Positions 23,870-30,681 of a DNA stretch of 49,443 nt are shown here, piece after piece. This stretch comes from an uncultured Bacteroidia bacterium (lineage in GTDB: Bacteria > Bacteroidota > Bacteroidia > Bacteroidales > UBA932): NCBI GenBank assembly GCA_902780935.1, contig CACZHP010000034.1, positions 1 through 49,443 on the forward strand. Direction: 5' to 3'. The stretch's first letter is position 1. Each line of letters begins with the position of its first letter. The position numbers were made by a program, and so were the translations under genes. The notes beneath the pieces were generated by a model. It was not told the DNA's origin. It saw only the letters and a list, made by a program, of their open reading frames with translations, and searched no databases.

Positions 23870-24637
23870 ATGCGCTGGAAATCATTGATATTAGCCATAT
23901 TAGCTATTACGACCCTGTCTGCCTCCTCTTGCGAGGCGAAGGTCAGGCAGTACAAGGTGAAGGTCGTGAAGGAATATCCCCACGACGAGATGTCCTATAC
24001 CCAGGGACTTTTCTTCCAGGGAGACAAGATGATTGAGACGACCGGACAGTACGGTGAATCGACCTTGAAAGTTGTCGATCCGGCGACCGGAAAGGCCGTC
24101 AAGAAGTTCAGCTTCGCCAGGAAATATTTCTGCGAGGGTTCCGCTGAGATGGATGGGAATATCTACATTCTCACTTGGAGAGAGAAGGTGGCGTTCATCT
24201 ACGACGCCAAGACCCTTGAATACAAGCAGACCTACAGCTATCCCCGGGAGGGTTGGGGACTGACTACCGACGGGAAGAATCTTATAGCGAGCGACGGGTC
24301 GTCCCGTCTGTACTGGCTGGACGGGCAGTTCCGCCAGCAGAAGGCGCTCCAGGTCAAGTTGAACGGCAGACCTTTAACGCAACTGAATGAGCTTGAATGG
24401 ATTGACGGTAAGATCTGGGCGAATGTCTATATGACCGACATGATTGTCATCATCAATCCCGACAATGGCAATGTCGAGGCCACGGTCGATTGCACTGGCC
24501 TGCTACCGAGACATTTGAGAGACGAATATACCGATGTCCTGAACGGGATCGCCTATAATCCCGAGACAAAAAAGATCTATCTCACCGGAAAATACTGGAA
24601 ACGTCTATACGAAGTCGAGCTGGTAGAGAAAAAATAA
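23870..24637 (+). CDS. Glutaminyl-peptide cyclotransferase, exported
   Basis: Beta-propeller glutamine cyclotransferase of the plant/bacterial type, which forms pyroglutamate at protein N-termini. Typical repeats: YTQGLFFQGDKMIETTGQYG, EGWGLTTDG, LNELEWIDGKIWANVY and LNGIAYNPETKKIYLTGK. The N-terminus (MRWKSLILAILAITTLSASSC) is a signal peptide, perhaps with a weak lipobox at Cys21. The ATG at 23870 is used because the -7 box lies upstream of it. 255 residues. The gene ends two bases before the promoter box of the TPP riboswitch. Confidence 0.9.
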   Translation: MRWKSLILAILAITTLSASSCEAKVRQYKVKVVKEYPHDEMSYTQGLFFQGDKMIETTGQYGESTLKVVDPATGKAVKKFSFARKYFCEGSAEMDGNIYILTWREKVAFIYDAKTLEYKQTYSYPREGWGLTTDGKNLIASDGSSRLYWLDGQFRQQKALQVKLNGRPLTQLNELEWIDGKIWANVYMTDMIVIINPDNGNVEATVDCTGLLPRHLRDEYTDVLNGIAYNPETKKIYLTGKYWKRLYEVELVEKK

Positions 24638-24638
24638 C

Positions 24639-24646
24639 TATATTCG
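24639..24646 (+). promoter_or_regulatory. -7 box of the TPP-controlled transcript
   Basis: TATATTCG lies just after the preceding stop codon and about ten bases before the TPP aptamer, as expected for a riboswitch leader. Confidence 0.55.
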
Positions 24647-24655
24647 CGTACGAAA

Positions 24656-24738
24656 TAAGCGGGGGTACCGGACATAAACCCGTCCGGTTGAGATCATACC
24701 CATTGAACCTGACGCGGGTAATGCCGCCGTAGGGAAGC
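24656..24738 (+). promoter_or_regulatory. TPP (thi-box) riboswitch
   Basis: The thiamine pyrophosphate aptamer is recognised from GGGGGTACCGG, then GGTTGAGATCATACCC, GAACCTGA, and GTAATGCCGCCGTAGGGAAGCA. Stem P4 pairs GCGG with CCGC around TAATG-type sequence. It lies in the 5' leader of the TonB receptor gene 42 bases downstream. Possible expression platform: GGCGGC at 24763-24768 can pair with GCCGCC at 24723-24728 of P4, so the two folds would exclude each other (inference). Confidence 0.95.
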
Positions 24739-24770
24739 ATAATCTCAATAGTGCCTGAGTAAGGCGGCCC

Positions 24771-24798
24771 CTCGCATGAATGTTTATTATTATGCGAG
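24771..24798 (+). promoter_or_regulatory. Hairpin over the TonB receptor start codon
   Basis: CTCGCAT (24771-24777) and ATGCGAG (24792-24798) are a perfect inverted repeat around the ATG at 24780, with the alternative ATG at 24792 inside the right arm. It could hide the initiation region as part of the riboswitch response. Confidence 0.45.
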
Positions 24799-27191
24799 TT
24801 TTTCTTTTATCCGCGGCCGTTGTCGCGATGACTGTTTCCGCTGCTGTGGCCAGCGCCCAAAGCGGAAGTGACACGACGAAAGTCGAATCCTTGGAAGCTT
24901 CTGTGGTCCAGGGAGTAAGGGCTTCCAAGAGTGCTCCGTTCGCTGTCTCGAATGTGGACCGGAAGGCCCTAAAGGATTTTTCCGGGAGCGGTAAGGAGAT
25001 CCCGTTCCTTCTCTCAAGTACTCCCGGCGTCCTTTCATGGAGCGAGAACGGTGTCGGCACCGGGACCACCTACCTCAGGATCCGCGGGGCGGGGGATTCC
25101 AGAATCAACGTCACCATCGACGGAGTGCCTCTTAATTCCCCTGAAGACCAGGCCGTTTTCTGGGCCAACATGAACAGTTACAGTCACTTCCTCGAGAGCG
25201 TCCAGATCCAGAGGGGAGTGGGAACCTCCACGAACGGAGATGGGGCCTTCGGCGGCAGCGTGGCTCTTCGGACGAAGGCTATCTCTTATGATCCGTCTGT
25301 CACCGTTGACGCCTCCTACGGCAGTTTCAATACGTATAATACGGGAATATCCGTCTCTACAGGCCTGATTGGCAAGCATCTCTCCGCCGATGCGTCTTTC
25401 CACACCACAGGGACCGACGGTTACATCCATGGTACGGCCGGAAAATCCGGATCCTGGTATGGAGGCCTCACATGGCTTGGGAGAGGTTTTATCTTAAAAT
25501 ACAGGAATATAGGCAACTATGAGCAGACCGGACAGGCGTGGAACGCTGTGACCGCGGGAAATGGTGATTATAGCCTTATGGACGGCAGCTACGACGACGG
25601 CTCCTGGAGCTATACCCAGACCACCGGCATCAATACTTACAGGGACTTGTGGGAAGTCGGCCTGGGGCAGTTCAACAGCCTATATGAGCGGATAGCCACT
25701 GGGCCAGATGGCCTTTTTGTCACCCATTCAGGCGGTTACACGACTGAACGCTACACCATGCGGGACGGCTCTTTCTGGCCCAAGACCACGGACAATTTCT
25801 GGCAGGACCATAATATTCTCTCAGCTTCCTTCGGACTCGGAGACCGCTGGAACGCTTCTGTCTCAGCCCATTACACCCACGGTCACGGCTATTACGAGGA
25901 ATTCCGCCCGGACAATAAACCGAAGAAGTTCGGTCTCACATATCCAAGTGTCAAAACGACTGATTTTGTCCGCAGGAAGGGCCTGGAACAGGACACCTAT
26001 GGACTAGTCGGAAACGTGAGGTACGAGGGGGAGTCCATCGACCTCATCGGAGGTTTTTCCGTCCAGAACTTTGACGGCAACCACTACGGCTACCTGACCT
26101 ACATAAAGGACCAGGGAATGGCCGACCAGTTCCTTTCCGGAGGACACTACAAGTATTACGACTCTGACGCTTCAAAGCTTGACGGAAGCGCTTATCTGAA
26201 AGCCACTTACACCTTCGCCGGCAACTTCAAGGCATTCGCTGACCTGCAATACCGCCATGTCGGTTACAAGACCACCGGCATCAACGACAAGTTCTACTCG
26301 GAAGGGAACCGCTGGTACAACCAGAATCTCGACATCGACGAGACTTACGACTTCCTGAACCCGAAACTGGGCCTGAGCTGGGTCAAAGGGGCGAACCATG
26401 TCTATGCCTCAGCCGCCATGAGCCATCGGGAGCCTTCCAGGGACAATTTCACCGACAACTACAAATATCCATTCCCGAAGGCCGAAAGCGTGCTTGATTA
26501 TGAGGCTGGTTACAACTACACCTCGGAAAGGTTCCAGGCTGGAGCGAACCTCTATTACATGGATTATACAGACCAGCTTGTACAGACAGGTGAACTGAGC
26601 GAGATAGGGGAGCCGTTGACCACCAACATAGCCAAGTCCTACAGGGCAGGTGTGGAGCTTTCCCTCGCCCTCAGGATTCTGCCCTTCCTCTCATTGGAAG
26701 GCAACGCCGCCTTGAGCCAGAACAGGCTGAAGGACTTCACCGAGATGGCCAGTGAGAACTGGGACGATTCTTTTCGCCCCATCCATTACGACAATGCCCC
26801 GCTCGCGTTCTCCCCGTCGGCTATCTTGAATGGCTTTGTGCGGCTCAATCCGACAGGGTCTCTCAAGGGATTTGAGGCTGTCTGGCACACGAATTACGTC
26901 TCGAGGCAATATCTGGACAACACCGGCAACACCGACCGTTCCCTTCCCGCCTACACCTTCTCGGATTTCAGTGTCTCTTACAAGATGAGTTTCCCGAGAT
27001 TGTTGGTCAAGGAGCTGAAAATCAATCTCTCTGTCGGGAACATATTCAACGGGCGCTATGCCACGAGCGGTTGGGTTTATTCTTCTATCCTGGATGGGTA
27101 CAATCATCCTGATAATAACCGCTACTACCAGATCGGTTTCATCCCTATGGCCGGCCGCTCCGTCATGGGCGGCATCTCCCTGTCATTCTGA
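24780..27191 (+). CDS. TonB-dependent receptor for thiamine or a thiamine precursor
   Basis: An 803-residue outer-membrane receptor with signal peptide (MRVFLLSAAVVAMTVSAAVASA after a short lead, cut into two here only by description), a plug domain (LSSTPGVLSWSENGVGTG, LRIRGAGDSRINVTIDGVP), and a 22-strand barrel ending in an aromatic C-terminus (GGISLSF). The TPP riboswitch in its leader indicates that it imports thiamine or a related compound, as described for TPP-regulated TonB receptors of Bacteroidota. Start at 24780; 24792 is equally possible. No other thiamine genes are adjacent. Confidence 0.92.
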   Translation: MFIIMRVFLLSAAVVAMTVSAAVASAQSGSDTTKVESLEASVVQGVRASKSAPFAVSNVDRKALKDFSGSGKEIPFLLSSTPGVLSWSENGVGTGTTYLRIRGAGDSRINVTIDGVPLNSPEDQAVFWANMNSYSHFLESVQIQRGVGTSTNGDGAFGGSVALRTKAISYDPSVTVDASYGSFNTYNTGISVSTGLIGKHLSADASFHTTGTDGYIHGTAGKSGSWYGGLTWLGRGFILKYRNIGNYEQTGQAWNAVTAGNGDYSLMDGSYDDGSWSYTQTTGINTYRDLWEVGLGQFNSLYERIATGPDGLFVTHSGGYTTERYTMRDGSFWPKTTDNFWQDHNILSASFGLGDRWNASVSAHYTHGHGYYEEFRPDNKPKKFGLTYPSVKTTDFVRRKGLEQDTYGLVGNVRYEGESIDLIGGFSVQNFDGNHYGYLTYIKDQGMADQFLSGGHYKYYDSDASKLDGSAYLKATYTFAGNFKAFADLQYRHVGYKTTGINDKFYSEGNRWYNQNLDIDETYDFLNPKLGLSWVKGANHVYASAAMSHREPSRDNFTDNYKYPFPKAESVLDYEAGYNYTSERFQAGANLYYMDYTDQLVQTGELSEIGEPLTTNIAKSYRAGVELSLALRILPFLSLEGNAALSQNRLKDFTEMASENWDDSFRPIHYDNAPLAFSPSAILNGFVRLNPTGSLKGFEAVWHTNYVSRQYLDNTGNTDRSLPAYTFSDFSVSYKMSFPRLLVKELKINLSVGNIFNGRYATSGWVYSSILDGYNHPDNNRYYQIGFIPMAGRSVMGGISLSF

Positions 27192-27198
27192 TAACTAT

Positions 27199-27225
27199 TG
27201 TCATTCTGAGCGAAGCGAAGAATCT
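27199..27225 (+). repeat. Intergenic copy of the repeat found in mtaD
   Basis: TTGTCATTCTGAGCGAAGCG followed by AAGAATCT. It matches the mtaD insertion (TTGTCATCCTGAGCG..AGCGAAG) apart from few changes. It begins 7 bases after the TonB receptor stop. Confidence 0.7.
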
Positions 27226-27247
27226 TTTGAAATATGATATTATTCGC

Positions 27248-27255
27248 TAAATTCG
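27248..27255 (+). promoter_or_regulatory. -7 box of the CNNM/CBS gene
   Basis: TAAATTCG, 18 bases before the ATG. It overlaps the left arm of the inverted repeat at 27249-27273. Confidence 0.5.
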
Positions 27256-27273
27256 CGTAGCTAACGCGAATTT
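27249..27273 (+). promoter_or_regulatory. Inverted repeat between promoter and start codon
   Basis: AAATTCGCG (27249-27257) and CGCGAATTT (27265-27273) are a perfect 9-base inverted repeat with 7 bases between, ending at the base before the ATG. It could be an operator or an initiation-region hairpin. Confidence 0.5.
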
Positions 27274-28341
27274 ATGGCCTTATTGCTCACATTCCTTCTA
27301 GGGACTCTCGCTGTCTCGTTCCTTTGTTCAATCCTTGAGGCGACTCTCATGTCGACCCCTCTGTCGTTTATCACGATGAGGAAGGAACAAGGGTACAAAC
27401 TTGCCGATAAGTTCCTGAAATACAAGACCGACACTGAAAAGCCCCTCGCCGCGATCCTCTCCCTGAACACTATCGCCAACACCATCGGTGCGGCAGGAGT
27501 CGGCCGACAGGCCACCATCCTCTTCGGAAGTGCTTGGTTCGGAATCATTTCCGCTATTATGACACTCCTGATCCTGGTTTTCGCGGAGATTGTCCCGAAG
27601 ACTATCGGCACCTCTTACTGGAAACATCTGATGGGGTTCGCGACCAGGATGATCTCGCTTCTCATTGTCCTGATGTATCCCCTGGTTCTGTTGGCTACCT
27701 TGCTCAGCAGACTTTTCCCTGGCGATGAGGAGGAAACGGCCGTGAGCAGGGAAGAGGTGACAGCCATGGCGAACATCGGAGTCGAGGAAGGCGTTATTGA
27801 TTCCGACGAGAACAAGGTGATCCAGAACATCATGAAGCTGGACAATGTCCCGGCGTATGAGGCTATGACCCCGAGGATTGTGGCGATGACCGCCCAGGAG
27901 AACATGACGCTGAAGAACTTCTACAAGAACGAGCAGTACCTCCACTATTCCAGGATCCCCGTTTATGGCGATTCTCCGGAATATATTACGGGCTATATCC
28001 TTCTGTCCGACGCGCTTGAGGGGCTTGCGGACGATGAGTTCGACAAGCGGTTGAAGGAGATCAAGCGTCCGATCTCGTTCTTCAACGAGGAGGATTCACT
28101 GAGCAAGGTCTGGGAGGAGCTCCTCAAGAAGCATGAGCAGATGGCGCTGATCATAGATGAATATGGCTGTTTCCAGGGGATTGTCACCCTTGAGGATATT
28201 ATCGAGACCATTCTCGGCCTTGAGATTATCGATGAGAATGACCAGGCGATTGACATGCAGCAATTCGCCCGCGAGAGATGGGAGCGTCGTCAGAAGCGCT
28301 TCCGCGCCATCAATCTCCCGAAAGACGAGCCGGCTGACTAA
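27274..28341 (+). CDS. CNNM/DUF21 domain protein with CBS pair
   Basis: A 355-residue membrane protein of the CorC/HlyC-related 'hemolysin family', whose members are linked to magnesium or cobalt homeostasis. The N-terminal DUF21/CNNM domain has about four hydrophobic helices and the motif VFAEIVPKTIGT. The EEGVIDSDENKVIQNIMKLD block and the VMTPR-like EAMTPR lead into two CBS domains (SRIPVYGDSPEYITGYILLSD; LIIDEYGCFQGIVTLEDI, both shortened here). The C-terminal transporter-associated domain of longer members is absent, as is common in shorter family members. Ion specificity cannot be told. Confidence 0.88.
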   Translation: MALLLTFLLGTLAVSFLCSILEATLMSTPLSFITMRKEQGYKLADKFLKYKTDTEKPLAAILSLNTIANTIGAAGVGRQATILFGSAWFGIISAIMTLLILVFAEIVPKTIGTSYWKHLMGFATRMISLLIVLMYPLVLLATLLSRLFPGDEEETAVSREEVTAMANIGVEEGVIDSDENKVIQNIMKLDNVPAYEAMTPRIVAMTAQENMTLKNFYKNEQYLHYSRIPVYGDSPEYITGYILLSDALEGLADDEFDKRLKEIKRPISFFNEEDSLSKVWEELLKKHEQMALIIDEYGCFQGIVTLEDIIETILGLEIIDENDQAIDMQQFARERWERRQKRFRAINLPKDEPAD

Positions 28342-29154
28342 CTACTTTCCCTTATATTCCTTGACCCTCAAGGTTTTGCGCCCGGGCATACTCTTGTAGG
28401 CGTCGGCCATGCCTTTTTTGGTGATTTCAACTGTCCTGTCAACTGTCCTGACAGAATCGCGCAGGGAGTGCTTCAGAAGCCACTCGTAGGGCTCACTCAT
28501 GTAGAATACCCTTCCGAGGTATGAGTGGCTGACCTCCGGGTGGAGATCGTAGCGGAGCAGGGAAGTGTCGCCGGCCGCTTTCATCGCGTCTACTACGGCT
28601 TGAGACTGTTTCCAGGAGACAGCCCTGTCGGCCTTGCCGTGGATGATCCAGAACGGCACCTTGTTAAGGCCTGAGACATCCTTGATGTCCGCCCCGCCGC
28701 ACATGGCGATCGCTGCCGCGACCTTGTCGGGATAAGTGCCGACGAAATCGATGGTCCCGTAGCCTCCCATGCTCATTCCGAACACATATATCCTGTTGGT
28801 ATCCACCGGATAATGGGTTTCCGTCCAGTCGAGGACTTTCTTGACTCTGGAGGGGCTCCAGCCGCCCTGGGACTGTGGGGCGAGAATCACGGCGTCGATC
28901 TTACGCCCGAATTTAAGAGCCTCCAGCGGGCCATATTCCCGGACCTTCTCGAGGTTGGTGCCGGAGAGGCTTTTCCCGTGAAGGAAAAGGACAAGAGGCA
29001 GTTTGGTGGTATCTTTCGCCGCACGCTCCTGGGGAACATATACCCAGAAGTCATAGCCCCCTTTCACCACTCCGTGGTGGGAGATAAGCTGGGCGCCAGC
29101 CGCGGTCGGCAGGAGAGCGCAGAGGATAGATATCAACAAAAAACGGAGTCTCAT
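28342..29154 (-). CDS. Exported alpha/beta-hydrolase (esterase/peptidase-like)
   Basis: A 270-residue hydrolase with signal peptide (MRLRFLLISILCALLPTAAG). The nucleophile elbow is GMSMGG with Ser128; Asp176 (HGKADRAV) and His210 (PEVSHSYL) complete a likely triad. It resembles the PHB-depolymerase/dienelactone-hydrolase group seen in Bacteroidota polysaccharide regions. The ATG at 29154 overlaps the maf stop (ATGA); longer upstream readings run antisense-like through maf and lack a signal peptide at the N-terminus. Substrate unknown. The gene is the last of the kdsC-maf-esterase run and ends one base after the convergent CNNM gene. Confidence 0.85.
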   Translation of the reverse strand: MRLRFLLISILCALLPTAAGAQLISHHGVVKGGYDFWVYVPQERAAKDTTKLPLVLFLHGKSLSGTNLEKVREYGPLEALKFGRKIDAVILAPQSQGGWSPSRVKKVLDWTETHYPVDTNRIYVFGMSMGGYGTIDFVGTYPDKVAAAIAMCGGADIKDVSGLNKVPFWIIHGKADRAVSWKQSQAVVDAMKAAGDTSLLRYDLHPEVSHSYLGRVFYMSEPYEWLLKHSLRDSVRTVDRTVEITKKGMADAYKSMPGRKTLRVKEYKGK

Positions 29155-29732
29155 GAAATGAATTGGAGCAACTCCTCGTAGAACCGCTGGGCCGGGAAGC
29201 CCATGACATTGTAGAAAGAGCCTTCGATGCCGGTGATGCCGATGTAGCCTATCCATTCCTGGATGCCGTAAGCGCCGGCTTTGTCGAAGGGCTGATACTT
29301 GTCGATATAATAATCAATCTCGCTATCAGACAGCTCTTTAAAGAAAACATTTGAAGTAACGGAGAAGGTCTTTTCCTTCTGATTGTCCCTTATTGTCACA
29401 GCGGTTATGACCTGGTGGGGGCGTCCCGAAAGGAGCTTGAGCATCCTGACCGCGTCGGCCCTGTCGGCCGGTTTGCCGAGGATTTCGGTCCCGCAGAGCA
29501 CCATGGTGTCGGAGGTCACGAGAATCTCGTCCGGAGCCAGGGGCCTGTGGAAACCGAGGGACTTTCCCCTTGACATCAGACCGGGAACTTCCGCATGGGG
29601 TGTGTCAGGGGAATAACTCTCGACGAATGAAGTCCCGGTGTCAACTGTGAAACCGATGTCCATGGCGGCGAGAAGCTCCCTTCTTCTGGGGGAGTTGGAC
29701 GCCAGGATAATCTTCTTTCCGTGGAGATCCAT
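29151..29732 (-). CDS. maf: Maf family nucleoside-triphosphate pyrophosphatase
   Basis: House-cleaning pyrophosphatase for non-canonical or UTP/dTTP-type nucleotides. The N-terminal signature is ILASNSPRRRELLAAM; other blocks are VTSDTMV and YGIQEWIGY with the conserved glutamine/tryptophan region. The start is placed at the ATG at 29732 because AAGGA lies 6-7 bases upstream and the gene then follows kdsC by 4 bases; the ATG at 29765 lies inside kdsC and has no such site. 193 residues, normal length. Confidence 0.92.
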   Translation of the reverse strand: MDLHGKKIILASNSPRRRELLAAMDIGFTVDTGTSFVESYSPDTPHAEVPGLMSRGKSLGFHRPLAPDEILVTSDTMVLCGTEILGKPADRADAVRMLKLLSGRPHQVITAVTIRDNQKEKTFSVTSNVFFKELSDSEIDYYIDKYQPFDKAGAYGIQEWIGYIGITGIEGSFYNVMGFPAQRFYEELLQFIS

Positions 29733-29736
29733 ATCC

Positions 29737-30261
29737 TTAAAATCTATTCTTATAGACCTGGACATCGAAAGTCCAGCGTCCCTGCGCTTTCATGACCTGC
29801 TCGATGTGGCGGCGGACACAACCTTTGCCGCCAGGCCTATCTGACACAATATCAGCGGCTTCCTTCGCTTCGTCCACCGCATCGGAGGGGACGACCCCGA
29901 TCCCTGCCGCAAGGATCACCGGGATGTCCGGAATGTCGTCTCCGAAATACATGACTTGGGAACGCTCCAGGCCATGCCTGGCGCAGAAGTCGTCGAAGTC
30001 GGTGATCTTGTCCCTGGATCCGAGATAGACGTCCTCCGGCGGGATGCCGTTGCCCTTGAAACGGGCTCGGACACTTTGGGAGCGGGCACCTGTGATCACG
30101 CCCACGGGGTAGCCGTTCATCGAAGCCATCCTGACCGCGAAGCCGTCCTTGGCGTCATAGGTGCGATAAAGCTGCCCCTCCAGGTCAGCCAATATCCCGC
30201 CGTCCGTCATTACTCCGTCGATGTCGAAGGCGAATCCTTTAATATCTTTAAAATCAGTCAT
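29737..30261 (-). CDS. kdsC: 3-deoxy-D-manno-octulosonate 8-phosphate phosphatase
   Basis: HAD-superfamily phosphatase that removes phosphate from KDO 8-phosphate for lipid A/LPS core synthesis. Motif I is FDIDGVMTDG (Asp13, Asp15); VITGARS is motif II and YFGDDIPDI motif IV; GGKGCVRRHIEQ is the typical C-terminal block. 174 residues, a compact tetrameric-type member. It starts 2 bases after the DUF3467 gene and shares its transcript with maf. Confidence 0.94.
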   Translation of the reverse strand: MTDFKDIKGFAFDIDGVMTDGGILADLEGQLYRTYDAKDGFAVRMASMNGYPVGVITGARSQSVRARFKGNGIPPEDVYLGSRDKITDFDDFCARHGLERSQVMYFGDDIPDIPVILAAGIGVVPSDAVDEAKEAADIVSDRPGGKGCVRRHIEQVMKAQGRWTFDVQVYKNRF

Positions 30262-30263
30262 TT

Positions 30264-30593
30264 CTATGATTTGGCTCCGCCGGGACCGAACTGGGGAAGA
30301 TCGCCGAGGTTGAAGGTCCCGCCTTGCTGCTGCGGCTGCCCGCCGAGGGAGATCAGACCGAACTGGTTCTCGTACTTGGTGACATTGTCCATCAGGGCAT
30401 TGAGGAGCCTCTTGGCGTGCTCCGGGGTCATGATGATCCTGTTGCCGATGTCAGGCTTGGGGAGTCCGGGGAGCATGGTGGCGAAATCAATGATGAACTC
30501 GCTGTGGGAGTGGGTGATGATCGCGAGGTTGGAATAGGTGCCTTTCGCGATCTCAGGCTTGATCTCCAAGCTTATTTCCTTTTTCTCTTCCAT
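30264..30593 (-). CDS. DUF3467 domain protein
   Basis: A 109-residue protein of family DUF3467, widespread in Bacteroidota. Recognisable segments: KGTYSNLAIITHSHSEFIIDF (split here: KGTYSNLAI, HSHSEFIIDF), MLPGLPKPDIGNRIIM and TPEHAKRLLNALMDNV. The tail is Gln/Gly-rich. Function unknown. The start at 30593 (MEEKKEISLE) is used because a -7 box lies just upstream; longer reading in the same frame runs antisense into valS and has no family match. Confidence 0.9.
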   Translation of the reverse strand: MEEKKEISLEIKPEIAKGTYSNLAIITHSHSEFIIDFATMLPGLPKPDIGNRIIMTPEHAKRLLNALMDNVTKYENQFGLISLGGQPQQQGGTFNLGDLPQFGPGGAKS

Positions 30594-30613
30594 GATAGTC
30601 TGTTTTGATAGGG

Positions 30614-30621
30614 CAAAATTA
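30614..30621 (-). promoter_or_regulatory. -7 box of the DUF3467-kdsC-maf operon
   Basis: Minus strand TAATTTTG, matching TAnnTTTG, 20 bases before the ATG at 30593. It is 13 bases from the valS box on the other strand. Confidence 0.55.
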
Positions 30622-30634
30622 GTGAAAAATGTGT

Positions 30635-30642
30635 TATCTTTG
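30635..30642 (+). promoter_or_regulatory. -7 box of valS
   Basis: TATCTTTG, exact consensus, ends 39 bases before the ATG. Divergent from the DUF3467 promoter. Confidence 0.6.
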
Positions 30643-30681
30643 TAATTCTGGAATAAAGTATATAAAAGTAGATAGAAAGAC

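Noticed and set aside
29155-29256. N-terminal extension of the esterase
   Set aside because: It lies inside maf on the same strand in another frame, is His/Arg-rich, and would hide the signal peptide.
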